64,000 nt of DNA from Chimaeribacter coloradensis (GTDB lineage Bacteria > Pseudomonadota > Gammaproteobacteria > Enterobacterales > Enterobacteriaceae): the NCBI RefSeq assembly GCF_002858715.1, contig NZ_PJZH01000007.1, positions 62,001 to 126,000 on the forward strand, read 5' to 3'. Positions 10,218-19,731 of this stretch are shown piece by piece. A program made the position numbers and the translations under genes. The notes under the pieces were generated by a model. The model saw only the letters and a program-made list of their open reading frames with translations, did no database searches and was not told where the DNA came from. Each line of letters starts with the position of its first letter. The stretch's first letter is position 1.

Positions 10218-12395
10218 TTACTGCTTGGCAGACTTGTACTCGTATTCGTAATAGCCGTAATCACCGTAGTAATTGCTGGCTTTCTTGATCACGGAGTTCA
10301 GGATAACGCCCTTGATCTCAATGCCGTTCTGCTCAAAGCGGTTGATACTGACTTCAATCTCTTTCAGGGTGTTGACGCCATAACGGGCCACCATCAGCGC
10401 CGTACCGGCTTTGCGCCCGACAATCGCCGCATCCGTCACCGCCAGTACCGGCGGGGTGTCGATCAGCACGATGTCGTAGTTGGCGCTGGCCCAGTTCAGC
10501 AGCTCGTCAAAGCGCTCATGCATCAGCAGCTCGGACGGGTTCGGCGGCACCTTACCGCGGGTGATGATGTCAAAGTTCTCCACACCGGCGCTCTTCACCG
10601 CATTCTGGATGCTGCTCTGGCCGGAGAGGATGTCGGAGAGGCCGCTGTTGTTCGGCACGCCGAGCAGGTCATGGGTGTAGCCTTTGCGCATGTCGCCGTC
10701 GATGATCAGCACGCGTTTTGCCGTCTGCGCCACCACCACCGCCAGGTTGGTACAGACGAAGGTCTTACCAATGGACGGGCTGGCACCGGAGATCATCAGG
10801 ATGTTGTTTTTCGCTTCCAGCATGGCGAAGTGCAGGCTGGTACGCAGGCTGCGCACGGCTTCTACGGCCAGGTCGGTCGGGTTGCCCATCGCCAGCACGC
10901 CGGCGGCCTGCTCTTTGCGTTTGGCATTTTTCAGGCCACCGGCAAAGATTTCGCGGTCTTTCTTCTGCTGCCACTCAGAGAGCGGGATGCTGGCGTAGAC
11001 GTTGATGCCTGCCTCTTCCAGCACGGTCGGGCTTTCGATGCCGCGGTAGAGCAGGATTTTCACCACAATCCAGAAGATGGAGACAATCAGCCCCAGCATA
11101 ATGGCGATGATGATGATCAGGATCTTCTGCGGTTTGACCACGCCCGGCTGGGTCAGCGCGTTATCCACGATACGCACGTTGCCCACGGTACTTGCCTTGG
11201 TGATGCTCAGCTCCTGCTGTTTGTTCAGCAGCTGCATGTAGACTTCCTGGCCGGCCTGCACGTCACGGGTCAGGCGCAGGATCTCCTGTTGGGTCTCCGG
11301 CATGGAGCTGACGCGTTTGTTCAGGTTGGCTTTCTCTTTCTCCAGCGTCTGGCGTTTCTCCAGCAGGGTGCGGTACGCCGGGTGGGACTTGGTGTACAGC
11401 TTGGAGATCTCCGCCTCACGGAACGTCAGCTCGTTCAGCTGGCCTTCCAGGCCGACCATCTGGTCCAGCAGCGCCTTGGTCTCCAGGGACATGTCCACCG
11501 AGTCGTTCTGCTGGCGGTAGCGGTTCAGCTTGTCTTCTGCCGCGTCCAGCTTGCCGCGCACCTGCGGCAGTTGCTCACGCAGGAAGGCCAGGCTTTTTTC
11601 CGCTTCAGCCGATTTGCGCTCCACGTTCTGCATCAGGTAGTTGTTGGCGATGCTTTCCAGGGTCTTCTGGGTCAGGTCCGGGTCCGCGCCGGTCAGGGAG
11701 AGGTTCAGCACGCCGGTGTCACGGCCTGCATCCTCAATCACCAGCTGGTTCTGGATCTGCTTGATGGCAGAGATTTCCGGGCGTTTGACGATGTCGAAAC
11801 GGGTGCCCGGCTCCGCCTTCACGTCGCTGACCAGCAGGCTGAAGTCGCCCTGGGTCGCCAGCTGGCCAACTTCACCCTTCAGCACTTCACCGTCATCGGT
11901 AGAGAGCACGAAGTGTTTGCTGTCGGTCAGTTCCAGCTCCAGCTTCTTATTCATCCATACCGTCGGCACGCTGAAACGGGACACGGCGATCTCGGCCGGT
12001 TTCTGGCCGGTGATGCGCGCCCAGCCGCTGCCGAACACCGGGAAGTGGTGCTCCTGCACCTGGGTGTCCAGGTTCAGGTCAGCCACGGTTTTCCCCAGCA
12101 CCATACGGGACTGGATCAGCTGGATTTCCGCATCGGAACCCGGCTTGGCACCCGGCATGATGCTGTCCAGGTTGTCCATGATCGCGTTACCGACCGTGGA
12201 CTCCACCTGTACCATGGCATCCGCTTTGTAGATAGGCGTCGCGAACAGGGTATAAATAATGCCGATAACGGCGAACAGGGAGGTAATCCCGATGATCAAC
12301 CAGCGGTGATCCAGCAGCGTACCAAGGAGCCTGCCCAGGTCGATTTCGTCATTGCCGCCCATGTGGCTTGATTGAACTTTATTTTTCACAGACAT
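10218..12395 (-). CDS. wzc: Tyrosine autokinase Wzc
   Basis: Bitopic inner-membrane co-polymerase and BY-kinase that controls chain length and export together with Wza. 725 residues. The N-terminal Wzz domain is framed by a membrane segment near residues 33-52 (WLIIGITSLFAVIGIIYTLF) and another near 430-450, with coiled coil between. The cytoplasmic kinase has Walker A at about 537 (GASPSIGKT), Walker A' VLIIDGDMRKG and Walker B IVLIDTPPV. Seven tyrosines cluster at 709-720, the autophosphorylation tail. It follows wzb by 12 bp; Wzb removes these phosphates. Confidence 0.96.
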   Translation of the reverse strand: MSVKNKVQSSHMGGNDEIDLGRLLGTLLDHRWLIIGITSLFAVIGIIYTLFATPIYKADAMVQVESTVGNAIMDNLDSIMPGAKPGSDAEIQLIQSRMVLGKTVADLNLDTQVQEHHFPVFGSGWARITGQKPAEIAVSRFSVPTVWMNKKLELELTDSKHFVLSTDDGEVLKGEVGQLATQGDFSLLVSDVKAEPGTRFDIVKRPEISAIKQIQNQLVIEDAGRDTGVLNLSLTGADPDLTQKTLESIANNYLMQNVERKSAEAEKSLAFLREQLPQVRGKLDAAEDKLNRYRQQNDSVDMSLETKALLDQMVGLEGQLNELTFREAEISKLYTKSHPAYRTLLEKRQTLEKEKANLNKRVSSMPETQQEILRLTRDVQAGQEVYMQLLNKQQELSITKASTVGNVRIVDNALTQPGVVKPQKILIIIIAIMLGLIVSIFWIVVKILLYRGIESPTVLEEAGINVYASIPLSEWQQKKDREIFAGGLKNAKRKEQAAGVLAMGNPTDLAVEAVRSLRTSLHFAMLEAKNNILMISGASPSIGKTFVCTNLAVVVAQTAKRVLIIDGDMRKGYTHDLLGVPNNSGLSDILSGQSSIQNAVKSAGVENFDIITRGKVPPNPSELLMHERFDELLNWASANYDIVLIDTPPVLAVTDAAIVGRKAGTALMVARYGVNTLKEIEVSINRFEQNGIEIKGVILNSVIKKASNYYGDYGYYEYEYKSAKQ

Positions 12396-12407
12396 CTTAT
12401 TCCCTGA

Positions 12408-12842
12408 TTAGCTAGTAAGTGCTTTTGCCCATTTCTGAGCCGCATCATCAAGTAAACGGTATACGGACTCGAACGCTTCACGACTCTTTCTGTACGGGTC
12501 CGGGATATCGCGCTGATTGTCCCAGTGCCCGAAAAGCATCGTTTTGCCCCGTACCTCGGGCGCCAGGTTCGTTACCGCGTCAATATGCTTTCGTTCCATG
12601 ACCAGAATTAAATCAAATTCTCTGCACAGGGAGGCGGTAAGCTGCCGGGCAGTGTGACCCTCAAGGTGCAATCCATGTTCTTCGGCCACCAGCCTGGCCT
12701 GCGCATCGGCAGGTTTCCCTGCCAGCGCGGACAACCCGGCAGACTGGATGACTTTATTGTCGGTATAGCGGCGCAATAACCGTTCCCCGGTCGGGGAACG
12801 GCAGATATTGCCCACGCACACCACCAAAACAGAATTAAACAT
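12408..12842 (-). CDS. wzb: Low-molecular-weight protein tyrosine phosphatase Wzb
   Basis: Cytoplasmic phosphatase that dephosphorylates Wzc and so permits polymer assembly. The P-loop CVGNICRS places the nucleophile at Cys9 and the anion-binding arginine at Arg15; the general-acid loop DPYRKS lies near residue 115. 144 residues from the chosen ATG (MFNSVLVVCVGN), which aligns with the start of E. coli Wzb; an ATG four codons upstream overlaps the end of wza. It is the middle gene of wza-wzb-wzc. Confidence 0.95.
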   Translation of the reverse strand: MFNSVLVVCVGNICRSPTGERLLRRYTDNKVIQSAGLSALAGKPADAQARLVAEEHGLHLEGHTARQLTASLCREFDLILVMERKHIDAVTNLAPEVRGKTMLFGHWDNQRDIPDPYRKSREAFESVYRLLDDAAQKWAKALTS

Positions 12843-12847
12843 CTGGC

Positions 12848-13981
12848 TTACCAATCCTTAATGTCATGCACCGTATCGGTCATGTAACGGACGCTGTTGA
12901 TGGTTGGCAGCAGCTGGTTGATCAGGCGGTTCCAACGGACAATCGGTGCGGCGGTCACATACACAATGTCGTACGGCTGCAGCTGGAACTCGGTACCGAG
13001 CACCATGCTGGAGGCGTCAGAGGTGTTGAGCTGGTAGATGTTCGCCAGCTTGCTGCCCTCAGCGCCGCGGGTCGGACGGATGACGAAGATGCCGGTGGCG
13101 TTGGCCACGGTCTGGTCAACACCCTGGGCGTTGCCCAGCGCTTCCGTCAGCGTCATGCCGCTGCGGTCCATTTTCAGGGTGGACTGTTTCACCACTTCAC
13201 CCATCACGAAGACTTTCAGGTCGTCATTACGCGGCACGAACAGAATGTCACCCGGGTAGAGCAGGCGGTTCTGGCCGAGGTTGCCGTTCTGCATCAGGGC
13301 CTGCAGGGAGATACGCTCCTCGCGGCCGTTGTGCGTCAGCACCACGTTGCGCCAGTCCGCGTCAGCCGTCAGGCCGCCGGCGGCGTTGATGGCGTCGAGG
13401 ATGGTCAGCGGCACGTTGGTGATCGCCTGCTGGCCGGAGGTGCCCACTTCGCCGGACACATAGACTTTCTGTGAACGGAACGAGGCGATGCTGACATCCA
13501 CCTGCGGGCTTTCAACGAACTGCGCCAGGCGGCGTGAGATCTCGTCGCGGATCTGGGTCACGGTACGCCCGACCACCCTCACCCGGCCGATGTACGGGTA
13601 GAAGATGGTGCCGTCAGCGTGCACCCAGTTGCCGGTATCGCTGGCGCTGCGGTATGTCCCTGCCGGCGTGGTCAGCTCCGGGTGGTCCCAGACGATGATG
13701 TTGAGCACGTCGCCCACACCCACGCGGTATTGATAGTTGGCCAGCTCAGTCTGCAGGCCGGGATTTTGCTGTGCAACCAATGGGCGGACCCGCATCTGCT
13801 CCACCAGCTTCGGTGTGAGCGGATAGACATTGACCAATTTGTCGATGTCGTAATCGGCGTCATCCTGTTTGACTACCATTTTCCCACTGGTCGAAAGGGT
13901 CTGACCAGGAATGACGGCACAACCACTGATCAGGGTGATCGATACCAAAAGCGGTATCAGTTTTAATTTTCTTTTAGCCAT
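12848..13981 (-). CDS. wza: Outer-membrane polysaccharide export lipoprotein Wza
   Basis: Octameric outer-membrane channel for polysaccharide export. 377 residues from the chosen start (E. coli Wza has 379). The signal peptide [21 protein letters not shown] ends in a lipobox with Cys21 as the lipidated residue. The polysaccharide-export domain ([20 protein letters not shown], about 85-175) and two SLBB repeats (from about 178 and 262) follow, and the C-terminal amphipathic segment is [22 protein letters not shown] start 35 codons upstream is open but would bury the signal peptide. It is the first gene of the operon, about 440 bp behind a JUMPStart element. Confidence 0.95.
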   Translation of the reverse strand: MAKRKLKLIPLLVSITLISGCAVIPGQTLSTSGKMVVKQDDADYDIDKLVNVYPLTPKLVEQMRVRPLVAQQNPGLQTELANYQYRVGVGDVLNIIVWDHPELTTPAGTYRSASDTGNWVHADGTIFYPYIGRVRVVGRTVTQIRDEISRRLAQFVESPQVDVSIASFRSQKVYVSGEVGTSGQQAITNVPLTILDAINAAGGLTADADWRNVVLTHNGREERISLQALMQNGNLGQNRLLYPGDILFVPRNDDLKVFVMGEVVKQSTLKMDRSGMTLTEALGNAQGVDQTVANATGIFVIRPTRGAEGSKLANIYQLNTSDASSMVLGTEFQLQPYDIVYVTAAPIVRWNRLINQLLPTINSVRYMTDTVHDIKDW

Positions 13982-14418
13982 TGAATTATCATCACTGTCG
14001 CTGATTTTCTGAAAAGGACGTATTCCGCCGCCCCTGATAAAGTCACTGCTTAACCCTTCAAAGCCCCAAGCGTGTAGTAGACGCATCTGCTCATTGGCAT
14101 CGCGTAATATGCGTTGAATCCTTTATGAAAAGAGGTGTATTGATGACCGTACTATAACGATCTTTATCAAACATTCATCTGTAGAATGCGTTTGGTTAAC
14201 CGATTTCATATAAACTGCTTATCAATTTCACCCGAATTCACTTCTGCTGTTTCTCTGCCGGGAAGTTAACCCCGCCGGGAATCAGGTTCCGCATGCGGAT
14301 AACCCGGAAAGAGCATCATGGCGGAAGTAAAGAGTATTGACGTTAGGAATGGTCTATTTATTTGCTCACTCCCCGACAATATCGCGGTGCTGAACAGTTG
14401 ACCTTCCCTTCATCCGGA

Positions 14419-14456
14419 CACGCTACCGCCCTTGGCTTACAGCTACCAATGTACTG
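14419..14456 (-). promoter_or_regulatory. JUMPStart element with ops site for RfaH
   Basis: Read on the minus strand the element begins CAGTACATTGGTAGCTGTAA and ends in the exact ops sequence GGCGGTAGCGTG (14,419-14,430). JUMPStart/ops in the leader of polysaccharide operons recruits RfaH to RNA polymerase and prevents early termination. It lies about 440 bp upstream of wza on the transcribed strand. Confidence 0.93.
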
Positions 14457-14672
14457 GGGGGAGAGCGCCATTAACCGGTGGCCGGTTTCCCCCCGCTGGC
14501 GGGTGGTGAAGGCGTGGTCAGTGGTATTGCACAAATGATAGCCTTGTCACAGAACCGACAATTTATCGTCATCATTTACGCAATGGGTGGAACACGATAT
14601 ATAAATTGTGTCTAAGATTCTTATACTATTGAGGAGGTGTTACAAGCCTGTTGTAGCCCTCAGCTATTCTTT

Positions 14673-14686
14673 TAGGAATAAGACTA
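14673..14686. promoter_or_regulatory. Candidate RcsAB box upstream of wza
   Basis: On the minus strand TAGTCTTATTCCTA matches 10 of 14 positions of the RcsAB box as I recall it (TAAGAATATTCCTA), the right half being perfect. It is about 215 bp upstream of JUMPStart, plausible for Rcs control of capsule transcription. A weaker similarity occurs on the same strand near 14,612-14,626 (TAAGAATCTTAGA). Confidence 0.4.
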
Positions 14687-15111
14687 CCCCCCCTATTTCT
14701 CCACTTTTTTTTCAGGCGATTTTTTAACCATCACAAGCTTGATTATTAAGCTTTTTCCGATTCTAAACCCTGGCTTTCTGTTATTTTTCTCATAAAGCAA
14801 GCAACAGATAAAAAAAGCCTGCAATTCAGATTAATCAGATTGCTCCTTATTAATTCCCCTCTCTTTCCTGGCCAGCCCGCTAATTACGGCCCCCGCAGCG
14901 CATAAAATTAGGATTATCCTTAGGCTTATTTTCAGTTTTACGCGCGAAATTACCCTGATTAATCGCATGTCCTGGCGTTTATGGGCAAACATTAGCCAAC
15001 CCTATGGTAAAAAGCGGCCGCTTCCGGGATTTAAAGTTGAATTTTATGGTGTCGGCTTACATTATTCCCTGTGCGGTATATGCCGTGAAACGATTAGGGT
15101 GTTAACAGTTT

Positions 15112-16698
15112 ATGGAATGGATCGCTGATCCAACAATTTGGGCCGGCCTGGCAACGCTGGTGGTGCTTGAGATCGTCCTCGGCATCGATAACCTGATATT
15201 TATTGCCATCCTGGCGGAGAAAGTGCCGCGCAAGCAGCGTGACCGTGCGCGGATTACCGGCCTGTTGCTGGCGTTGGTGATGCGCCTGCTGTTGCTGGCC
15301 TCTATCTCGTGGCTCTCTACCCTCACCCAGCCGATGTTCAGTGTGCGCGGCCACGGCTTCAGCGGCCGTGACCTGATCATGCTGATAGGCGGGGTCTTCC
15401 TGCTGTTCAAGGCCACGGTAGAGCTGAATGAGCAGCTGGAAGGGAAAGACAGCGAAAGCGGCAACAACCGCAAGGCGGCCCGTTTCTGGCCGGTGGTGGC
15501 GCAGATTGTGGTGCTGGACGCGGTCTTCTCCCTGGACTCGGTGATCACCGCCGTGGGCATGGTGGATCACCTGCCGGTGATGATGCTGGCGGTCTGTATC
15601 GCCATCGGCCTGATGCTGCTCGCCAGCAAGCCGCTGACCCGCTTTGTGAACGCGCACCCGACGATTGTGATCCTCTGCCTCAGCTTCCTGCTGATGATCG
15701 GCTTCAGCCTGATTGCCGACGGCTTCGGTTACCACATTCCCAAAGGTTACCTCTATGCGGCGATCGGCTTCTCAGTGCTGATTGAAGCACTGAACCAATT
15801 GGCGCAGTTTAACCGCCGCCGGTTCCTCTCCTCGCACCGCTCCCTGCGCGAGCGCACCGCCGAAACGGTGCTGCGGATGCTGGGCGGCCGCCATGACGAC
15901 GCCGAGCTGGACAGCCACGCGCCCGGCAGCGCCGACCAGGGCGGCGAGGTGCAGGAGGTGTTCAACGAGCAGGAGCGCCGGATGATCGAGCGGGTGCTCG
16001 GCATGGCGCAGCGCACCGTGAGCAGCATCATGACCTCACGCCACGACGTGGAGAGCCTGGAGCTGAATGACCCGCCGGAAGCGCTGGCGGAGCAGCTGAC
16101 GCGCAACCAGCACACGCGGCTGGTGGTGACGGAAGACAGCGCGGCCGATGAGCCGCTGGGCGTGGTGCACATCATCGACCTGCTGCGGCAGAAACTGACC
16201 CAGCCGGATCTGGACTTGCGGGCGCTGGTGCGCCAGCCGCTGATCTTCCCGGAGCAGCTTTCGCTGCTGATGGCGCTGGAGCAGTTCCGACAGGCGCAGA
16301 CCCACTTTGCCTTTGTGGTGGATGAGTTCGGCTCGGTCGAAGGGGTGGTGACGCTCACAGACGTGATGGAGACCATCGCCGGTAACCTGCCGGTGGCGGG
16401 CGAGGACAACGACCCGCGCCACGACATCCAGCAGCTCGACGACCGCACCTGGGTCGCCAACGGCTATATGCCGCTGGAAGATCTGGCGCTCTACATCCCG
16501 GTGCCGGTGGATGAGAAGCGGGAATACCACACGCTGGCGGGCTTGCTGATGGAGTATGCGCAGGCGATCCCGCAGCAGGGTGCCACGCAGCAGATCGGGG
16601 ATTACCTGTTTGAGGCGCTGGAGGTGAACAGCCACCGCATCACCAAAGTGAAAATCACGGCACCGCTGCAACCGGTAGAAGAGGATTACGAAGTGTGA
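15112..16698 (+). CDS. yegH: TerC-family membrane protein with CBS and CorC domains (YegH)
   Basis: 528-residue inner-membrane protein orthologous in sequence and position to E. coli YegH. The N-terminal TerC domain (about 1-240) has seven or so membrane segments and the acidic intramembrane motifs EIVLGIDN and DAVFSLDSV. Then come a CBS pair (about 300-420, [10 protein letters not shown] and [18 protein letters not shown]) and a C-terminal CorC/HlyC transporter-associated domain (about 430-520). The family is linked to metal-ion homeostasis, but the exact role of YegH is not established. It is transcribed away from wza and ends at a strong terminator. Confidence 0.93.
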   Translation: MEWIADPTIWAGLATLVVLEIVLGIDNLIFIAILAEKVPRKQRDRARITGLLLALVMRLLLLASISWLSTLTQPMFSVRGHGFSGRDLIMLIGGVFLLFKATVELNEQLEGKDSESGNNRKAARFWPVVAQIVVLDAVFSLDSVITAVGMVDHLPVMMLAVCIAIGLMLLASKPLTRFVNAHPTIVILCLSFLLMIGFSLIADGFGYHIPKGYLYAAIGFSVLIEALNQLAQFNRRRFLSSHRSLRERTAETVLRMLGGRHDDAELDSHAPGSADQGGEVQEVFNEQERRMIERVLGMAQRTVSSIMTSRHDVESLELNDPPEALAEQLTRNQHTRLVVTEDSAADEPLGVVHIIDLLRQKLTQPDLDLRALVRQPLIFPEQLSLLMALEQFRQAQTHFAFVVDEFGSVEGVVTLTDVMETIAGNLPVAGEDNDPRHDIQQLDDRTWVANGYMPLEDLALYIPVPVDEKREYHTLAGLLMEYAQAIPQQGATQQIGDYLFEALEVNSHRITKVKITAPLQPVEEDYEV

Positions 16699-16700
16699 AA

Positions 16701-16736
16701 GCGGGCGGTGCCGGACTGCGGCACCGCCCGCTTTTT
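16701..16736 (+). terminator. Rho-independent terminator after yegH
   Basis: A 13-bp perfect stem (GCGGGCGGTGCCG with its complement) and a 5-nt loop are followed by TTTTT, 3 bp after the yegH stop. It also lies between convergent genes and may stop transcription from the right. Confidence 0.95.
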
Positions 16737-16752
16737 CTGAAGGTGTTCCGCG

Positions 16753-17841
16753 TTACGGCAGCTTGGCCAGCGCCGGCACAGGTTTTATCATGCCCGGGTA
16801 CTGGAACAGCGCCCGCCCTACCCCGCGGTTGATCAGCCGCCAAATCCCCAGTGAGAGACAGACCGACAGCGCCACGCCCACAAACGGGAAGGCCAGCAGC
16901 CATACGGCGGAGAAGCTCCAGCTCTCAAAGGCGTGGTAGTGAACCAGCGCCCCGACGACGCAGACCGCAATTACTTCCGTGACAATCTTGTGGATCACAT
17001 AGACCTGAAGGGTATTTTTCCCCAGCCAGTTCAGGCTGTTGGGCGTCATCCGCGCGTTCACCTCGCGGCAGATCACCACACAGAGCACAATGGCGATAGC
17101 ACAGTGGAAAATACTTTTATTCATGCCGAAGTGGGCGTGCAGCAGCGCCAGCGGCAGGGCCACCAGCAACACGCCCAGCACATGGCGGCGGTGCTGCAGG
17201 AATTCCACCACCTGGCGGCCATAAAAACAGCCGACGCAGAAGTAGAGCGCATTCTGCGCCACGCTGTTCGGGCCCCAGCCCGGCAGCAGGCCGCGCGCCG
17301 CCACATAGTTCGCCGCCACGCCCAGCAACAGCAGGGAGAGCATGTTGTTTTTAAACAGCTTGCAGACCACAAAATAGATCGCCAGCGCGTAGAGATACCA
17401 GGTGTTGGCCATCGCCGTGAGGCTATACACCACAAACTGGTTGAGCGAATCGGCATAGGAGGTGCCGACCATGTTCTTCACCCCCCACTGGTCAAAAGAG
17501 AGATAGTGGTTGATGAACGACACCAGCGCCCACTGGATCAGGCACCACAGCACGTAGACATAAAGCAGGTTGACCACGCGCTTGGTGAAGACCTCACGCC
17601 AGGTTTTGCGCAGCACGGCGCTCGCCGCCAGCAGGCCGGAAATGAAGAAGAACGAGGGCATCCGCAACGGCGTCAGGTGGGCATTGAGCGTCAGCCACCA
17701 CTGCCCGAGGGCGCTCTCTTCGCCGATGATACCCAGCGAGGGAATAAAGCTGGTTAACATGAGGTGGTGCAGTATCACCAGCAGAATACAGGCGCCTTTC
17801 AGCGTGTTAATCCACTGGATCTCACGATCGTTTCCACTCAT
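16753..17841 (-). CDS. Membrane acyltransferase, acyltransferase-3 family
   Basis: 362-residue polytopic inner-membrane O-acyltransferase with about ten hydrophobic segments. The start MSGNDREIQWINTLKGACILLVILHH carries the family's first-helix pattern with a conserved histidine pair, and RMPSFFFISG follows near residue 70. I chose the ATG at 17,841 because a GGGGGG-type ribosome site lies 7 bp upstream; the open frame extends 47 codons further. Such enzymes acetylate or succinylate surface polysaccharides, so it may decorate the product of the nearby operon, although it is a separate unit beyond yegH. In E. coli yegH and asmA are adjacent, so this gene and dcuC are additions here. Confidence 0.82.
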   Translation of the reverse strand: MSGNDREIQWINTLKGACILLVILHHLMLTSFIPSLGIIGEESALGQWWLTLNAHLTPLRMPSFFFISGLLAASAVLRKTWREVFTKRVVNLLYVYVLWCLIQWALVSFINHYLSFDQWGVKNMVGTSYADSLNQFVVYSLTAMANTWYLYALAIYFVVCKLFKNNMLSLLLLGVAANYVAARGLLPGWGPNSVAQNALYFCVGCFYGRQVVEFLQHRRHVLGVLLVALPLALLHAHFGMNKSIFHCAIAIVLCVVICREVNARMTPNSLNWLGKNTLQVYVIHKIVTEVIAVCVVGALVHYHAFESWSFSAVWLLAFPFVGVALSVCLSLGIWRLINRGVGRALFQYPGMIKPVPALAKLP

Positions 17842-18084
17842 AACATACCCCCCGGTATCACTGCCGCGCCGGATTGGCCCAACGCTGTAAAAAGATAAAA
17901 GTGCCAGATGACAGGCAAAAGAAAACTCAAAAATAATATTGGCGTGGCCGGAAAAATGTCGAGTGAAATAGCGGCAGGGCACAGTGAGATTATAAATTTT
18001 TCACTTTAAAAAGCAGAGAAGTCTGAATCTTTACAAAACTAGCGGGCAGCTCATTACTCTCATTTTCTGCCCGCCTTTTCACCT

Positions 18085-19437
18085 TTACTGTAAGGGAATC
18101 AATAACTCTGTGGCGATGATGACCACCGCCAGCCCGGTCAGCACCGGCACCGATGTCCGTTTCACCACTTCAAAAGGTGAAATTTTAGCCATACCCGCCA
18201 CCGCGACCACCACACCCGACACCGGGGACAGGGTGCGGCCCAGATTCGAGGCCTGTAACATCGGCACCGCCAGGTAAGCGGGGCGGATGCCCAGCTGCGC
18301 CGCCAGTTGCGGGATCAGCGCCACAAAGGCGTAGAACGGCGCATTGCCTGAGCCGGTGGTCATTGCGGCCAGCATGGTAATCACCACCAGTACCAGCATC
18401 ATCACCAGCGCCCCGCCACCGAACGCGTGCGCCAGCCCAATCAGCCCGCTGATAAAGCCCACGGTACTCAGGCCGTGGGCAAATACTCCGGCTGCCACCA
18501 GCAGGATCACCACGTTGGCAAAAGCGTCCGCCATGCCGCGCCAGGCGCTCTCCAGCCCGCGGAACACCGGCTGCGCCGCCCGGTGGCGGATAAACTCAAT
18601 CAGTGCCGTCATCGCCAGGCAGAGGATCAGCACGGTAATAATGTGCAGTTCCGGCCCCCAGCGGCCGTCAAACAGCAGCACGCCCAGAATCGGCGTAAAC
18701 GGCAGGATGGCGTAGACGCGCGGCGCATCGGCGGTGATGCCGGCCGGCGTGAGCGGTGCCTCCTGCCCCGCCGGGGCGCGCCGGTCGAGCCAGCGCTGCC
18801 AGAAAAAGTGGGCCACCGCCATGCTGATAATCGCCACCACGGACACCGGCAGCGTGGTGCTGAAGGCAAACTGCACCAGCGGCATCTGCGCCGCTTTGGC
18901 CGCCACCACCACATCGCCGGAGGTGGGCGACAGGATAATTGCCGCCGGTGAGGCGCAGATCGCTGCCGCCGCCCCGCGGCTGATGCCGACATTCACCATT
19001 AGTGGGAACAGCGTCGCCATCAGCAGCACCCCCAGCCCGGTGGCGGACGAGACCGCCAGCGACATCAGGCAGGCCATAAAATAGGCGGCAATCATCAGCA
19101 GATAGGGCGAGTTGATTTTTTGCAGCGGCGTTGAGGCGAGTTTCACCACCACGTCATTGGCACCGATGTGGGTCATGTAGGCGGCAAAACCGCACAACAC
19201 CATAATCATCATCCCCAGATCGCCGCCGCGGCTCATCAGCAGGGTTTTGATGTACTCCGCCACATCCAGCGCCTGCCAGCCGGTGGTGCCCTCCGGCAGC
19301 ACCGTTTTGCCCATCAGGGCGCTGAGCAGCAACAGCAGCACCCCGCCGGTCAGCAATACCCCGCTGGCCGGATACCCTTTAATGATGTACCGGCCCACGC
19401 CCACCGTGACCACCAGCCCGACTGCCAGATCCAGCAT
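18085..19437 (-). CDS. dcuC: Anaerobic C4-dicarboxylate transporter DcuC
   Basis: 450-residue inner-membrane carrier, closely similar throughout to E. coli DcuC, which exports succinate and exchanges C4-dicarboxylates during fermentation. Highly conserved blocks include LLMSRGGDLGMMIMVLCGFAAYMTHIGAND, AAAAICASPAAIILSPTSGDVV and LQASNLGRTLSPVSGVVVAVAGMAKISPFEVVKRTSVP. About 12 membrane segments are apparent. It stands alone between the acyltransferase and asmA. Assignment to DcuC rather than DcuD or CitT relatives rests on this near-identity in the conserved blocks. Confidence 0.93.
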   Translation of the reverse strand: MLDLAVGLVVTVGVGRYIIKGYPASGVLLTGGVLLLLLSALMGKTVLPEGTTGWQALDVAEYIKTLLMSRGGDLGMMIMVLCGFAAYMTHIGANDVVVKLASTPLQKINSPYLLMIAAYFMACLMSLAVSSATGLGVLLMATLFPLMVNVGISRGAAAAICASPAAIILSPTSGDVVVAAKAAQMPLVQFAFSTTLPVSVVAIISMAVAHFFWQRWLDRRAPAGQEAPLTPAGITADAPRVYAILPFTPILGVLLFDGRWGPELHIITVLILCLAMTALIEFIRHRAAQPVFRGLESAWRGMADAFANVVILLVAAGVFAHGLSTVGFISGLIGLAHAFGGGALVMMLVLVVITMLAAMTTGSGNAPFYAFVALIPQLAAQLGIRPAYLAVPMLQASNLGRTLSPVSGVVVAVAGMAKISPFEVVKRTSVPVLTGLAVVIIATELLIPLQ

Positions 19438-19731
19438 ACCCTTTCCCCCATCCTGTTTGGCCTGCGCAGCTTGATTGCCGCGCCCGAATAAAACAGGCGG
19501 GACTGTGCCGAAAGCCCGCGCAAAAGGCGCTGACTTTCGTCAACCTTTCCCGTAACAGAGGGATTGCCCTGCAAAAAATAACTGGGGAAGCCGCGCAGGC
19601 GTAATGAGGAAGAAAGAGGAAGAAAGATGAGGAAACAAAATGAGGAAGAAACCAGGGGAAACACCACAGAAAAGGGCGGCAGCCAGAGCCGCCGCCTTCC
19701 GGAAGCCGGGGCGCAGGCGCGCCCCGTAGGG
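19438..19731. other. Intergenic region between asmA and dcuC
   Basis: 294 bp without a gene. It contains a purine-rich stretch on the plus strand around 19,600-19,660 with short direct repeats of GAGGAAGAAA and ATGAGGAA. The asmA end has the hairpin annotated separately. The dcuC promoter should lie at the left end, reading on the minus strand. Confidence 0.6.
19671..19696 (-). terminator. Probable terminator after asmA
   Basis: On the minus strand a GGCGGC...GCCGCC stem-loop is followed by CTTTTCT, about 36 bp beyond the asmA stop. It would end the udk-dcd-asmA transcript. Confidence 0.6.

Larger units (their letters stand above)
13982..15111. other. 1.1-kb divergent control region between wza and yegH
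   Basis: No convincing gene in 1,130 bp. The wza side holds the long untranslated leader with JUMPStart/ops at 14,419-14,456 and a candidate RcsAB box at 14,673-14,686. The stretch 14,580-15,000 is AT-rich with several homopolymer T and A runs. The yegH promoter must lie in the right-hand part, but I could not choose a -35/-10 pair with confidence. Confidence 0.8.

Noticed and set aside
10173-12371. 732-codon open frame antisense to wzc
   Set aside because: It mirrors the full length of a clearly assigned gene, is rich in His, Gln and Arg as expected of antisense frames in GC-rich DNA, and has no recognisable domain.
13982-14086. 35-codon extension of wza
   Set aside because: It would place the lipoprotein signal peptide internally.
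14318-14401. 27-codon ORF with a GGAAAG motif in front, antisense to the wza leader
   Set aside because: Too short, no similarity, and opposite to a known long regulatory leader.
14600-14640. -35/-10 promoter for wza near the TATA-rich stretch
   Set aside because: Several TATA-like hexamers exist, but none has a -35 at acceptable spacing that I could prefer.
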